From Rattus norvegicus (Eukaryota > Chordata > Mammalia > Rodentia > Muridae), in contig NC_086034.1 in NCBI RefSeq assembly GCF_036323735.1, forward strand, positions 39,980,439 to 40,044,438: a stretch of 64,000 nt of DNA. Direction: 5' to 3'. Positions 21,859-34,375 of this stretch are shown one piece after another. Each line of letters starts with the position of its first letter. Position 1 is the first letter of the stretch. The translations under genes and the position numbers were made by a program. A model generated the notes under the pieces. That model saw nothing but the letters and a program-made list of their open reading frames with translations. It did not search any database and was not told the origin of the DNA.

Positions 21859-22605
21859 GTAAATTTTAACCTGTGATCAGTCCTCATTTTCTGCTAATCA
21901 CAGTTAATCAGTGATTAAATGTACAGCAAATCATGCTAGTAGTCTACTACTAATCCATTTTAATCCACTTCCGGCATTTTATTCTGCAAGCTTGATATTC
22001 TTATATTAATATCCTGCATTTACCAGTCTTATTGATTTTATTTTTAGTTTACTCCTTTAATGGACTGACAGTGATATAAAAAGGAACTTTACTATTCAAA
22101 AAAGAAACACATCCATGTCTCCTGCTCTCCCCCTTCATTCTTGTCCATATCTTCATAAGAGTTGTGGATGAGATGCAGGTGTATGTGAAGATCTCTCTTC
22201 CCCAACTTGACCGATGGGTGTGTTTATTTCTTTTCAGGTGGTCCCTGATTTAATTTTCTCAGTACCCCAGCACTTAAGAAATAGCGATTTCTTTGAGGGT
22301 CACTGGTATCAATAGGGGTATGAGAGTTCCACGATAAGATCTCTGATAATGTGCACTTCAGGTGCCAAAGACACAGTGTCCACATCAAGGTCAAGAAGAT
22401 TTTGGTATCAAGAAATTTCTCTGTCCACCTAGGAGAACCAGTGTGATTTTTTTTTGAGGACTAGCCTTTTGTCTAAAATGACTGCTAATACCATGGTAAT
22501 GTGAATGAAGACGCTGAATCTCTGGTCATTCTTAGCAGCTGTTCTGAGAGATTTCAAGGAATGGTACAATTAAATGACAACTAATTGCCATCAAAGGCAA
22601 AAAGA
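21859..22605. other. Non-repetitive-looking interval between L1-3 and L1-4
   Basis: About 750 bp. The first part is AT-rich. The stretch 22080-22590 is more balanced in composition but I cannot assign it to a repeat or a gene. Short minus-strand frames here are interrupted by stops in all readings I tried. Confidence 0.4.
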
Positions 22606-24948
22606 AACCTCTACTCAAAGGATAAACAGGTTGAGAAATAAATTAGGGAAATGATACCCTTCACAAGAGTCACAAATAATATAAAATACATTGGGGTAAC
22701 TCTAACCAACCAAGTGAAAGATCTATATAACAAGAACTTCAAGGTTCTGAAGAAAGGAATTTGAGAAGATCTCAGAAGATAGAAAGATCTCACATGCTCA
22801 TGGATTGGCAGGAATAACATAGTAAAAATGGTCATCTTCCCAAATGCAATCTGCTGATTCAATGCAATCCCCATCAAATTTCCAACTCGATTCCTCATAG
22901 AATTAGAACAAGAAATTTTCAAATTCATTTGGAGTAACAAAACACCCAGGATAGCAAAAACACTATCCTCAACAATAAAAGAACTTTTGGGGGAATTCCT
23001 GACGTCAAGCTATATTACAAAGCAATAGTGGTAAAAACTACATAGCATTGATACCATCAGGCAGGTAGATCAATAGAATAGAATTGAAGACCCACAAATG
23101 AACCCACATGCCTATGTCACTTGATATTTGATAAAGTATCTAAAGCCATCCAATGGAAAAGAGATAGCATTGTCAACAAATGGTGCTGGTTTAACTGGAG
23201 GTTTGCATGTAGAAGAATGCAATTTGACCCATTCTTATATCCTTGTACAAAGCTCAAGTCCAAGGGGATCAGAGACCTTCACATAAATCTAGATACACTG
23301 AAAATAATAGAAGAAAAACGGGGAAGAGCCTCGAACAAACAGGCATAGGGGAAAATTTCCTGACCTGAACACCAATGGCATATATGCTCTAAGAACAACA
23401 ATTGACAAATGGGACCTCATAAAATTGCAAAGCTCCTGTATGGCAAAGGACACTGTCAATAGGACAATGCCAACAGAATGGCAAAAGATCTTTACTAATC
23501 TTACATCTGATAGAGGGCCAATAATATCTAATATATACAAAAAAAATCAAGAAGTTAGACTCCAGAGTATCAAATAATCCTATTAAAAAGGTACAGAACT
23601 TAAATAGAATTCTCAGCTAAGGAATATTGAATGGACTCGAATCATCTAAAGAAATGTTCAAAATCCTTAATCGTGAGGAAAATGCAAATCAAAACAAACT
23701 TGTGGTTCTACCTCACACCAGTCAGAATGGCTTAGACCAAAATGCAGGGACAGCAAATGTTAGTTAGGATGTAGGGAAAGAGGAACACTCCTTCCACTGT
23801 TGGTGGGATTGTGAGCTGGTATAACCACTCTGGAAATCAGTCTGGTGGTTCCTCAGAAAATTGGACAAGGTACTACCTAAGGACTTAGCTATTCCTGGGC
23901 ATATATCCTAAATATGCTCCAACAAAGAACAATGATGAGTGTTCCACTATGTTTATAGCAGCCTTATTAATAATAGTCAGAAGCTGGACAGAACCCAGAT
24001 GTCCTTCAGCAGAGGAATGGATATAGGAAATATGGTACATTTGCAAAATGGAATACTACCCAGCTATTAACAACAATGAGGTCATGAAATTTTTAGGCAA
24101 ATGGATGGGATTAGAAAATATCATCCTCAGTGAGGCAACCCAATCACAAAAGAACACACATGGTATGCACTCACTGATAACTTGATATTAGTCCAAAAGC
24201 TCAGAATACCGAAGAAACAGTTTACAGACCATATGAAGCTCAAGAACAAGGAAGATCAAATTGTGGATGCTTCAGTCCTTCTTAGAAGGGGAAACAAAAT
24301 ACGCAGGAGAGGAAATATAGGGACAAAGAGTGGAGCAGAGACTGAAGGAAAGGTATTCCATAGACTGCCCCACCTGGGGATCCATCCCACATACAGCCAC
24401 TAAATCCAGTCACTATATCTGATGGTGTGAAGTGCTTGTTGCCAGGAGCCTGATATGGTTATCTCCTGAGAGGCTCTACCAGAAACTTACTGATACAGAT
24501 GAGGATGCTTGCAGCTAACCATTGGAATAATCATGGGGATACCAATGGAGGTGCTAAAGAAAGGACTGAAGGAGCTGAAGGGATTTGCAATCAAATAGGA
24601 ATAACAATATCAACCAACCAGACCCCTGAAAGTTCCCAGGGATTAAACCATCAACCAAAGAGTACACATGGAGGGACCCATGGTTCCAGCTGCATTGTAG
24701 CAGAGGGATGGCATTGTCTAGCATCAATAGGAGAAGAAGCCCTTAGTCCTGTGAAGGCTAGTTTCCCCTATGCATGGGAATGCCCAGGTGTTGAGGTGGG
24801 TAGGGGTGGGTAGGTGAGAGTGAGTGGGTATGAGTGGGAGCATAGCCATAGAAGTAAGGGAAGGGAGGGATTCAGCAAGGGAGAGGAGGGAAAGGAAATA
24901 ACATTTGGAATGTAAATACATAAAAATCCAGTAAAATTTATTATAAAT
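22606..24948 (+). mobile_element. Older 5'-truncated LINE-1 (L1-4)
   Basis: It starts in the ORF2 connection/thumb region (TCTACTCAAAGGATAAACAGG near 22611), runs through the C-terminus to about 24184, then a 3'UTR with a G-rich purine tract (24785-24895) and a terminal AACATTTGGAATGTAAATA before an A-rich tail. Divergence from the young copies is higher (many shifts and stops), so it is older than L1-1/L1-3/L1-5. The longest frame, 23121-23348, encodes VSKAIQWKRDSIVNKWCWFN. Confidence 0.88.
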
Positions 24949-25075
24949 AAAAACAACTTCTCTGAGGAGGGTTGAAATATGCACTAATCTATGGGTTTAA
25001 AGCTAATCATAAGAGTCTGTTTCATACATGTTCATATAGCAAAAATAATAGTATTTTTTTCCTGTAAGGCCTATC
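24949..25075 (+). mobile_element. Lx-type L1 3'UTR scrap
   Basis: ACTTCTCTGAGGAGGGTTG, CACTAATCTATGGGT and AATAATAGTATTT recall the old rodent Lx 3'UTR and match the order seen at 34098-34145. L1-4 probably landed in or next to this older fragment. Confidence 0.6.
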
Positions 25076-26221
25076 ACCTTTCTTCTTGGTATTAATAACA
25101 TTATCAAATATTGATTCAAGTTGACTCCAAAGTAATAATTAAAAATTTTTGTTGCAAATATTTTAAGTTAGTTTTTTATTTGAAAATTTGTTTTTAATCA
25201 TTTTATTTGTAGCTTCCTGTATTATGTTTTTATACTTATTTGTACTCATTTATATATTCATCTTAGAATCAATAATAGAGCATTTATATCTATTTATATA
25301 AATTAACTTTTAGAAAAACTTAGAAAAATTAAACAGAAAATATAGATAAAGAACAGTAGTTAGGGTTTTTTAAACTGATGTTCTCTGAAATCTTAGAACT
25401 AGTTAGACTCCATTATTCTTTTCCACAAGAAATTCCCCAAAGCAGGTATAAGCTATGAATTCAGAAAAATCATATGAATCTAATAATGTGGTATTTTCTT
25501 TGACCTAAATGTGTCAAGTACCTGGGTTATCAAAACATAATTGTCTAATAAGGGAGGAAGGAAGAACCATCTCTTTAGCCCACATTGATTCATATTCTGT
25601 GTTTTTAAGGGAGACAAGAGGGGAAGAAAGAAAGAATAAGTTCGTTCTAGAGTAGTGTCTTTTTCTTGTCTATAAACCATTTAACAACCCGGTACACAAC
25701 TCACTTTTTTTAACGAAAACAAATTGAAATGTAAGGCTATGAAAGATTTGTTTTTAAACTTTACAGTGTCTTTTTTGTATTGTTACTATACTACCGAATG
25801 TGTCTTTAGATAGACATGTCCCAGTGGTATTTTCAATAGCCATTAACCTTGCCTGGTACAATACTGAGTTTCAAAAATTGGCATGGAAATTTAAAGCACA
25901 TTCTTGTTGGTTCACAGTACAAATTAGCTATATATAGGGACAGTGGTTTGGTTTTTGTTGTTTGTTGGTTGGTTTTTCTTTTGTTTTTTGTTTTTTTTTT
26001 AATCTTCAGCTGTCTGTGATGCAGCTTATGTTAAGATAATTGTTCTATTAATTGAATATTACTCTGTAATTGAAAAAAATTGGCTCTTTTGTTGACATTC
26101 TGAATGCTTTTATGTAAATATGATATTTTTATTAAAGAAGAAAACAAGATTGGACTTCATAGTGTGACTATAAGATGTTAAGGTAAATAGTTAATAGTGA
26201 GTAGAAAATGACTTTCTTTTA
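25076..26221. other. AT-rich intergenic sequence
   Basis: No gene or named repeat recognised apart from a T/G low-complexity run at about 25948-26001 (GTTTTTGTTG and T-runs). Confidence 0.5.
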
Positions 26222-26580
26222 TTAAACTTCACTTTTATTGAAAATAGTTTTTCTCATATAAAATATCCTTATTATGTGTTCTACCTTCTGTTGCCCCCTC
26301 CCCCAGTGCCTCCCCATCTCTTCTGCCATATGCATCTATCCCATTTCTGTCTCTCATTAAATACATACAGGCTTTTAAGGGATAATAATATATAATAAAA
26401 AAAGATAGAACAAAATTAGCATATCAGAATAGCACAATAAAAACCAAAACAAACAAACCAACAAAACAAAGCAAAGCAAAAGAGAAGGAAAAACCTCCAA
26501 GAAAAGGTACAACAAATAAATATAATCACAGAGAAATACATTCATTTTGACACTCAGGTATTCAAATTTTTTATACCTTA
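26222..26580 (-). mobile_element. Lx-type L1 3'UTR fragment, minus strand
   Basis: Plus-strand landmarks, in order: TTTATTGAAAATAGTTTTTCTC, CCCCCTCCCCCAGTGCCTCC, TTTCTGTCTCTCATTAAAT, AACAAAATTAGCATATCAGA and CCAAGAAAAGGTACAA. This is the reverse complement of a widespread old rodent L1 3'UTR. No ORF2 part is attached. Confidence 0.7.
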
Positions 26581-27359
26581 ACACTTATTTTAGAGTATTC
26601 CTACCTTGTTTGGACCAAGAATAGGTAGACTTTAGAACACATGTAAGTTTAGCCTCACATTACATAGCTAAAAATCTCTAAATACCTTTCAGTATTCTCA
26701 CAAACTTCTTTGTAATTTATTCATTCTTCTAATGGAGAAGTTTTCTCTTTGCCTCTGCCTCTCTATTGATTGTTAATGAAGACACATTCTTCAAAGACTC
26801 TCAAAATTAGATTTTATCTTTCCCAACTTGCAATGTTTCTGGTAGTAATACTTGACTGTTACTTCTACACCCACGCATATATAAAACACAGTGAGACAGA
26901 TGTCTGTATAATATAAAATTATATAATATTATATGTATATACACATATACTGAATAATAGAAATAAAACATTGTTGTAATACTAGCACAAAAAAAGACAT
27001 ATAAACCAATGCAATGTATTTAACTGGAATACTATGTACTCATCTATGCTCAATATACTTTCAGTAACAATTGCAGAATGCATAGTAGAGAAAAGACTAT
27101 TTACTTCAATAAATAACGTGAGAAACTTGGATACTAATATGCAATTAGACCCTTACCTCATACTATATAATACACAGATATGAACTCAAAGTGACTTTAA
27201 AGCAAAATGTGAAACAATGAACTACTAAAAAGTACAGAATAAAATGTCCTAATAAAAATTAATATATGAATTTTAAAAAGTACAAAGTGAAAAAAGATTT
27301 CTTCAAAACATATTCTGGTTAGTAGTTAATATACAAACCATATTTAAAGAAGTCAATTC
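26581..27359. other. AT-rich intergenic sequence
   Basis: Nothing identifiable. A short AT-palindromic patch (ATTATATAATATTATATG) lies near 26914-26932. Confidence 0.5.
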
Positions 27360-27660
27360 TCTAATATGTTGGACCCTCCTGGGTTCTGTCAGTGTTTGCC
27401 CCCTGCTGAGCCTTGCTGATGCATGTGGAAGCCTTTTGTTTCTAACAAAGGAACATCCTGACCGACCTTTCTGTTTGGCCTGGGCCATAAATCTGGGCGG
27501 TAATATTGTTACTTCAGTTCTTGTTTTTTGTTCCTGTTTTTCTCCTGAAGTTGTAAATCTGTTTTTCCACTGTGCTTCCTGGGATTCTCCACCAGGTAAA
27601 TTTGGGGTATATATTCTATGAACCTCAGAAAAGCTTTAGCATTCTCGTAACACAAATGAC
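27360..27660 (+). mobile_element. Possible ERV LTR 3' half
   Basis: The 3' part reads ATATTCTATGAACCTCAG, then AAAGCTTTAGCATTC and ACAAATGACACAAG, a layout like the R/U5 end of rodent ERVK LTRs (TATA-like ATATATT, AATAAAGCTTT-like signal altered). No clear termini or duplication found. Assignment is tentative. Confidence 0.35.
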
Positions 27661-27674
27661 ACAAGTATGTGTGT

Positions 27675-27676
27675 TT

Positions 27677-27734
<58 letters not shown>

Positions 27735-27740
27735 TTTCTT
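27675..27740. repeat. (TTTC)n microsatellite
   Basis: About 16 tandem TTTC units, the last ones imperfect (TTCC). Confidence 0.95.
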
Positions 27741-28057
27741 TTGGTTTGAGTGTTCAGTTCATCTTTATTTGCTATATTGATTTATTTAATTTTTTTTTGT
27801 AAGAATGACCATTTTCCCATGACTAATATATTTTCTATACAGAGAGCAGTTCTGCTTTTTTCCCCCATTGGTTTCCCTGAGGGCAGGTGGAGTACTAAGA
27901 GCCATTTGCACATAGTTATAGTCTTCTTATTGGGTGTGTGTCCAACCAATCAGAGGCGCAAGGGAAGTCCCAAGGTACAGGCACGCAGAGTGAACCTCTC
28001 ACTGCATGCAGTTAACAATTAAGTCAGTGATTTTTCTTTTCAAGGAACATACTTTTA
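27741..28057. other. Unassigned sequence, possibly LTR-related
   Basis: It contains CCAACCAATCAGAG near 27943 (a CCAAT-box-like motif) and GC-richer flanks. Such motifs occur in LTRs, but I see no paired termini. Left unassigned. Confidence 0.3.
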
Positions 28058-28625
28058 TTTTTTTCTCCATTTTTATTAAATTGGGTATTTCTAATTTATA
28101 TTTCAATTGTTATTACCTTTCCCAGTTTCCAGGTAAACATTCCCCTAACCCCTGTCCCTCCCCTTCTATATGAGTGTTCTCCTCCCCATCCTCCCCCCAT
28201 TACCGCCCTCCCCCCAACAATCACGTTCACTGGGGGTTCAGTCTTGGCAGGACCAAGGGCTTCCCCTTCCACGGGTGCCCTTATTAGGCTATTCATTGCT
28301 ACCTATGAGGTTGGAGCCCAGGGTCAGTCCATGTATAGTCTTTGGGTAGTGGCTTAGTCCCTGGAAGCTCTGGTTGGTTGGTATTTTTGTTCATAGTGGG
28401 TCTCAAGCTCCTTCAAGCTCTTCCAGTCCTTTCTCTGATTCCTTCAACGTGGGTCCCATTCTCAGTTCAGTCAATGGTTTGCTGCTGGCATTCACCTATG
28501 TATTTGCCTTATTCTGCCTGTGTCTCTCAGGAGAAATCTACATCTGGTTCCTCTCAGCCTGCACTTCTTTGCTTCATCCATCTTATCTAGTTTGGTGGCT
28601 GTATATGTGTGGGCCACCTCACAGG
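28058..28625 (-). mobile_element. 5'-truncated LINE-1, 3'UTR only
   Basis: Minus-strand L1 with tail at the left (plus-strand TTTTTATTAAATTGGGTATTT near 28070), the C-rich plus-strand tract at 28140-28210, then the conserved 3'UTR up to about GTGTGGGCCAC near 28615. About 570 bp long. The 148-residue plus-strand frame 28374-28820 is antisense UTR read through into flanking DNA and is not a gene. Confidence 0.88.
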
Positions 28626-30389
28626 GCAGGCCTACGCCCGGTTTTCGGTACCATGGCTACTCTGACACCATTAAGTGGAGGTCCCACAAAGATCAGGAAG
28701 AGAGGAATCCCTGACAAGGTTGTTCCAGGAGACAGCCAGCAAAGTGGAAGGAACATATTGAGTGAATGGCACCACGATATTGGAGCCCCAGTAAGTGGGA
28801 GACAAGGAAGGACACTGTGAGAATTGAAAGCACGTACAAAGGAAAGTAAAGATTTAGGCCAGCAGTGAGTAAACCTTCTAAAAAGGGACAAGGTAATGGT
28901 AAAATGTTTTGTGTATGTGCTCTTTTAGAGTTATGTTATAATATAGAGAAGCGAAGTCGATTTTTATAGATGTTTTTGTTCTTTGGACCCTGACTAGAAA
29001 CACTTTACACCCTAGACATGAGAGAAAATGGGTTTGAGAAAAACAGTCCTCCCAGACTCTCCAGAGATGCTTTGGCAAAAGAGAAGGAAAATGAGCTTAA
29101 GTTATCTCGGAGCTCTCCTAGGGACAGGAGGAGGTCGGAGACATCCTGCCTCCTTGCTGGCTCTTATTGGAGAAATGCTTATTTCTGATTCTGGATTACT
29201 TAGGTAGGATATCTGGGTCCCTTTGGTGGGACACTATCTAGTTCTTTCCCTCTATGTCTATTGTCTGCCTTGGTGTACAAAGCTGTCCATGTCTCTCAGT
29301 TTATGTCTGTGGTTTTTGTGTCTCATTGCTTGAATGTTTTTGTTTCATGTTTAAAAGAAAAAAATGGTTAAAACTTTAAATGCTGGTTGTTCACCCCTTG
29401 ATTTAGTTTTAACTCATTTCAAAAAAGGAACAAATAAATACAAATCAGTTTCAATTGGCCTTTGGAGCCCTGCACTTGTAGCTAGGAGTCTAGGGCAGCT
29501 GGAGATGCTTCCCAGAGGCTGAGCGTCTGCACAAGCCAATGTTAAAGGGCCAGCAGCTCCTCAGCGTCTATGGTAAGGGAGCTGATGGCTGTTTCTCTTA
29601 GAAAATTCCCTGACTGTGATTATTGGATTTAGCAGGTGACAAGGTGCTTTTCTTAAAATTACAGCTAAAAAAAAATAAAAATTGTGTTTGGTCTAACTAT
29701 TTAAGGTATGTGTAGCCACTTCAACTTTGTTTCTGATTGGTTTTAAATATATACATATGTTCTACATGTCTTGGTTATAGATTACTGGCTTTTAAGTTAT
29801 TGGGTATGGTTAAAAATTTGTAACATTGGTAACAGAAGTTGGCTTAAAACTGGTAACTCGGATGAAGTCATTCTAGATAACACATGACATGAGACAACCC
29901 AGGGAAACAGTCTAAATTGGGATAATATTTTTATGTAATTCTTACCCTAGAAACCAGACTTATAAGAGAATTTAGGGCAATGTCTCTTTGTTGAGGTATT
30001 AGAGTCTACACCATTGTGCATTCGTATGCAGGAATTGGCAGTCAAACTTTATAGCATGAGAGATGGACTTGGTGTTTGGAGAGACTGGATTTTGGAGACT
30101 AGATTGTTTGTTGGAGGTTGAGTTTTGCTTTCCAGAGTTGGGGCTGTGCTCTTGTGTTAAAACTTGAAGATTGTGGTTAACAACTGCCAGTGGTACAATA
30201 ACTACAGTTTGCTATTTGATCACAGACAGGCTCAGTATTCTAACTCACACATATTTGTAATTAAGAAAAAATTAAACAGGTGGATATTGTTACAGGATTT
30301 ACAGAGGGTTGATGAGGCTATGGAACTTATAAGACATGGAGTAAGCCTGTTTTCTTACTCCAACTGCTATTTCAAGAAATACATATAGG
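28626..30389 (+). other. Unassigned moderately GC-rich stretch, possible retroviral leader remnant
   Basis: This 1.7 kb is unlike the surrounding AT-rich DNA. It has a T/G-rich section (29230-29350: GTTTATGTCTGTGGTTTTTG and similar) and a section with CAGAGGCTGAGCGTCTGCAC near 29514, which recall VL30/gammaretrovirus-like non-coding regions. No gag, pol or env frame is visible. The resemblance is from memory and weak. Confidence 0.25.
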
Positions 30390-30558
30390 ATTCTTGGTTC
30401 CTCTAGCACCATGTCTGCCAGGATACTGCCATGCTGCACACCGTGATGATAATGAACTGAACTTCTCTAACTATAAGCAAGCTACAACTAAATATTTGCC
30501 TTTGTAAGAATTGCCCTCATCATGGACTTTCTTCACAGCATTAAAACAGCAACTAAGG
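30390..30558 (+). mobile_element. ORR1-like MaLR LTR, 3' half
   Basis: The order AGCACCATGTCTGCCAGGAT, ACTGCCATGCTG, GATGATAATGAACTGAAC, TTTGTAAGAATTGCC, TCATGGA and AACAGCAACTAAGGCA matches the 3' half of the LTRs at 34376-34702 and 31983-32354. Confidence 0.75.
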
Positions 30559-31011
30559 CATAAGGGGATTATAAAAGTTACAGGATTGATGAGAAAGAAA
30601 TCTTGGAAGTCTGCAACCAAGGAAAACTACACACTCACAGTGCACAACAAACCTCACATGAGATTTATTGAAAAAGACACAAAAAGTGGCTGCCTCTGCT
30701 TTACCTGGGCAAGAAGTTGCATTGAGTAGGAGGCAGAATGTATAGGGTTTCTTTGGTTAGGGAGCGTTCCAGGATAGATTGGGATTAATGAGATTTTATG
30801 GGTTCATCTTGAGGAAAGCTCAGGGATTAGCTTGTTTTCATGATCAGGGTTTGGTGTGTGTTGAAATCCTAGAAGTGAACTCAGAGTTTTACCTAAGGTT
30901 ATGAATCATAATGTAAATATCTGGGTTTCCCAACCCTCAAAGGGTTTCTGACCCCTAGGACTAGAACTTCTGTGAGCCGCCTGTGTCTTAATGAGATTAT
31001 GTCCAAGATGA
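30559..31011. other. Unassigned interval
   Basis: No gene found. The patch 30895-30990 (ATCATAATGTAAATATCTGG, CCCAACCCTCAAAGG) hints at an old dispersed repeat, family not named. Confidence 0.35.
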
Positions 31012-31052
31012 ATACATACATACATACATACATACATACATACATACATACA
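31012..31052. repeat. (TACA)n microsatellite
   Basis: About ten TACA units followed by CACACACA. Confidence 0.95.
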
Positions 31053-31982
31053 CACACATAACAGCAGCTAACAAGAAGGAAGACTGTGAGCTTGAAAAAG
31101 AACAAGGAATTTTATACGGAAGAGTTGATGCTTACAGTAAAGCCAGAAAAACAACTCTGTGACAGTTTGGGAAAGCCCATTCATAAATTTGTAAGACATT
31201 TAGATGACTTCTCAACTTCCATCTAACTACAAGGAACAAACTAAAACATAATACACAAGCACTAAGCAAATATGACATTCCTTTTAAATCCTGAAAGATA
31301 AAATAAATACACTATTAAATACAAACTTTGAAAATTAAGTGACCCTAGTATGCTTACATTCGTTAACAAATATATGGCTTCCCTAAATTAACTCTGTGTT
31401 AAAACTTTAAAAAAATGAATTTGATTTAATTAAGTTTTGGGGTTATTTGACACTAGTGGCAGTTGGGGTTATCACTCCTCTGGCTTTCATTTCCACTTTC
31501 TGACTTAAATTCCACCTTCTAACATTTGCATCTCTGTTTTTAGATTATTTTTTAATCTAAAAATGTGTTTAAATCTGATTCATCTCAACATTTACTTTTG
31601 TAAAAAATTCAGTTTCCTATTACTTATACTCATTAATTTTATAATGTATATTGTTTCCTAATCCCCAAAATCTCTTTGTTAGCATAACTTTTTCCTGCTA
31701 TACTTTATCAGGTGTCTTTATTTTACTCCAGTACATATAAATTATTGTTTTAGTGTTTTATTTATTTTATTTTATTTTTTGTTTTCCATTTTGAATTTTA
31801 GAAGCACCCAACAATGAATTGATTGTTTGGTCTACTGTTAATTTTCAGGTTGCTCCTTTATATTTTATATAGTTTCATTTTTTTCACTTTTTATGACAAA
31901 CTAATGTATTGACATATCTATGTCTTCTATTTGCTCCATTAATGTAGACATTGTTCCCTGTTAATTTACCCAAGCAATACTT
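31053..31982. other. AT-rich intergenic sequence
   Basis: No gene or named repeat. A TTTA-rich patch lies at about 31750-31785. Confidence 0.5.
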
Positions 31983-32354
31983 ATAGTGGTTTGAATATGC
32001 TTGTCCCAGGGAATGTGGCACTATTAGGAGGTGTGGCCTTGTTGAAGGAAGTTTGTCACTGTGTAGGCAGGCATTGAGGGCTTCTAGCCCTCAAATTCTG
32101 CCCAGTGTGGAAGAGACCATCGTCCTGGCTTCCTGCTAAAGATAGTCTCTCTTGGTTGCCTTCATATCAAGATGTAGAACTCTCAGTTCCTTCTCCAGAA
32201 CTGTTTCTGCCTATATCCTGCCATCTTCTCTGACATGTTGATAATGGACTGATTCTCTGAAACTGTAAGTTAGGCCCAGCCCAATTATACACTATCCTTT
32301 ATTAGAGTAGCTTTGGCTATTCCATCTCTTCACAGCAATGAAACCCTAAGACAG
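31983..32354 (+). mobile_element. ORR1-like ERVL-MaLR solo LTR
   Basis: Landmarks: GTGGTTTGAATATGCTTG, CACTATTAGGAGGTGTGGCC, TTGTTGAAGGAAGTTTGTCAC, AAGATGTAGAACTCTCAG, CTGAAACTGTAAGTTAGGCC and CAATGAAACCCTAAGACA. TACTT at 31978-31982 and again at 32355-32359 is a plausible 5-bp target duplication, the size expected for ERVL elements. Confidence 0.85.
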
Positions 32355-32359
32355 TACTT

Positions 32360-33394
32360 GATATTAGCTTTCTCTCCAAGTTATTTTCTGAGAAACACTA
32401 TTGGAAAAGATACTTTTGTTATTAGTTAGTAATATTAGTAATATATTATTCTCATTTGCCTTTGAAAATGTTAGTTATTTTTTATTTTTACAAGGGAAAA
32501 GAAATTAGTATTAAAACTAGAGAAAAGCATAAGCTTTGTGTAATTTCTCTAGCTGAGTTAATAACAAAGTTAACATGCAGAACAAAGCTAAATTAAGCCC
32601 AGACGATTAATAATGTTTACATGTCAACCAATTTTGGAAATAGTTTGGCTAATGAGAAAATAGAAATCCCTAAATACATTGTACTTACCTGAATTCAAAC
32701 CTTATTTAAAATAGTTAACTGTGTTAGCTTCTGTCTAAAATATTTTGGATATGCTTTTTTTCTCTGCTCTTTTTCTTGTATTATATCTCATGATTTCCTC
32801 AGGCTTAAAATCTTCCTGTCTCAAACTGCAAAACATGGTATCTAAAGCAATATCCTGACCCACACAAGCACAAATACATTAGAGAAAATATTAATAACAA
32901 AATTATAACAATATGGCAGCAACTATGTTCAGTGCTTTCATGTAACTGCATATACTAATGTGCTTATTAGATTCCAAGTTTGGTTTTCTCGTAACTAGTT
33001 TCATTATTATAGATTCTCTGGATTTTCTCTAAATCTTAAATAAATTTCAAGTTGTATATTTCAAGGAATTAATTTTCTGTTTTCAAGATTGCTTAGCATA
33101 CTATTCACATCTGCTTGGTATTGAATATTTGTTTTTTCTGTATCTCCAGATGTGTCTTCTGCCTCAGTCATGTTACTTATTATATGTATAACATCACAGC
33201 CCTATTCTATTTCTTTCTCATATTTCTCTGTCACCTTCTCCATCAGATTTTGTAACTTCTGAATTTTAACACACTAATGATTACTCTTTGTAATTTTGTT
33301 TGCTACATTAAGTTACTAGTTTTTGTTTGTTATTTAAACAATATTTTATATAGTTTTACTTGAAAAATATAAAGAAAAATGTATTGCAAGCTTT
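32360..33394. other. AT-rich intergenic sequence
   Basis: Nothing recognised on either strand. Confidence 0.5.
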
Positions 33395-33545
33395 TCCCAA
33401 CACATGATGCTAAGGGCATCAGATTTCCTGAAGCTATAGTTAGAGAATACTGTAACCTGCCTGACACAAATTCTTAGAATCAACTCAAGTCCTCTGCAAG
33501 AACAATATGTACTTATAACTTCTGAACTCTCTCTCCAGTTCATGT
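33395..33545 (-). mobile_element. Degraded B3/B2-type SINE, minus strand
   Basis: Reverse-complement B3 landmarks: AAGGGCATCAGATTTCCTG, AGAATCAACTCAAGTCCTCTGC, AAGAAC, then CTGAACTCTCTCTCCAGTTC, the complement of the CTGGAGAGA head. Diverged. Confidence 0.7.
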
Positions 33546-33784
33546 ATCTTTTGAAATATTTTAATTAATTCTTTGAGAATGTAATGAATTATATTTTGAT
33601 TATATTCACATTATGTGTACTCTTTAGATACACCTCTTATTTTATACTCATTTGTCTTTGTCTCCAAAATGTCTAAAATCCCCTAAAGTCTAATTAGTGC
33701 TTCCTATACAATCATTTATTTGACTACCAGGAATCACATTTTTAAATTAAAAAATAAAACCAAATAAACAGTTTTCAGTAACTC

Positions 33785-34240
33785 ATTGGTCAGGGGTGGA
33801 ACTTTGTGACCTCCTTCTTTCTCCATGTTCAGCCTGAGTTTCCATTGGTCTTTCCGAATCTGTGAGTTCACATGCATACATACTCTGCCATGTCTGAAAA
33901 GACTTACTTCCATGTAGCCTTCCACTTTCTCTGACTCTTATAATGTTCTTCCCCTTCGTTTGCAATGGTCTCTTAGCCTCAAGAAGAAGAGATGCAATAT
34001 AAATATCCCATGTAGTGTTCAGAACTCCACAGTCTCTTATCTTGTGCTTTTGACCAGTGTGGTTTATGTTAATAGATATCTGCTGCAAAAAGAAACTTCT
34101 CTGGTGAAGTTTGAAAGATACACTAATCTGCGGATATAACAATAAATGGCTAGGAATGGGTTTTATGCTAGAGTATTAACAGTGTGTTCTCCTCTAGAGC
34201 TTATAATCTGTCTAACCACAGCTTCTTATATTTTTGGTTG
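33785..34240 (+). mobile_element. Lx-type L1 3'UTR fragment
   Basis: Landmarks in order: GGGGTGGAACTTTGTG, CCTCCTTCTTTCTCCATGTTCAG, CTCTGACTCTTATAATGTTC, AACTCCACAGTCTCTTATCT, CTGCTGCAAAAAGAAACTTC and TACACTAATCTGCGG. The layout is that of the old rodent Lx 3'UTR. The 119-residue minus frame across it is an artefact. Confidence 0.7.
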
Positions 34241-34375
34241 TGACCTCTCCAGCCCCTAACCACAGCTTCTTAACTCCATTATTTGTGACAGATATGGTTT
34301 TCAACTTATGCTAAAAAAAAACCAATCAGAAAGTAATTTGTTATATGATATCGTGCCACTCTTCCATCAGTGGGT

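Noticed and set aside
22080..22590. Possible processed pseudogene on the minus strand
   Set aside because: Composition looked gene-like, but I could not match any protein, found stops in each frame, and saw no A-tail or flanking duplication.
27675..27740. Regularly spaced short repeats as a CRISPR-like array
   Set aside because: Pure tetranucleotide microsatellite in mammalian DNA, with no spacers.
28374..28820. 148-residue plus-strand open frame
   Set aside because: It is antisense to an L1 3'UTR (28058-28625) and reads through into flanking DNA. Parallel antisense frames occur in the other L1 3'UTRs (for example 14702-14986).
34098..34160. Similarity between 24949-25075 and 34098-34160 as a local duplication
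   Set aside because: Both are pieces of the same abundant old L1 (Lx) 3'UTR, so independent origin is more likely.
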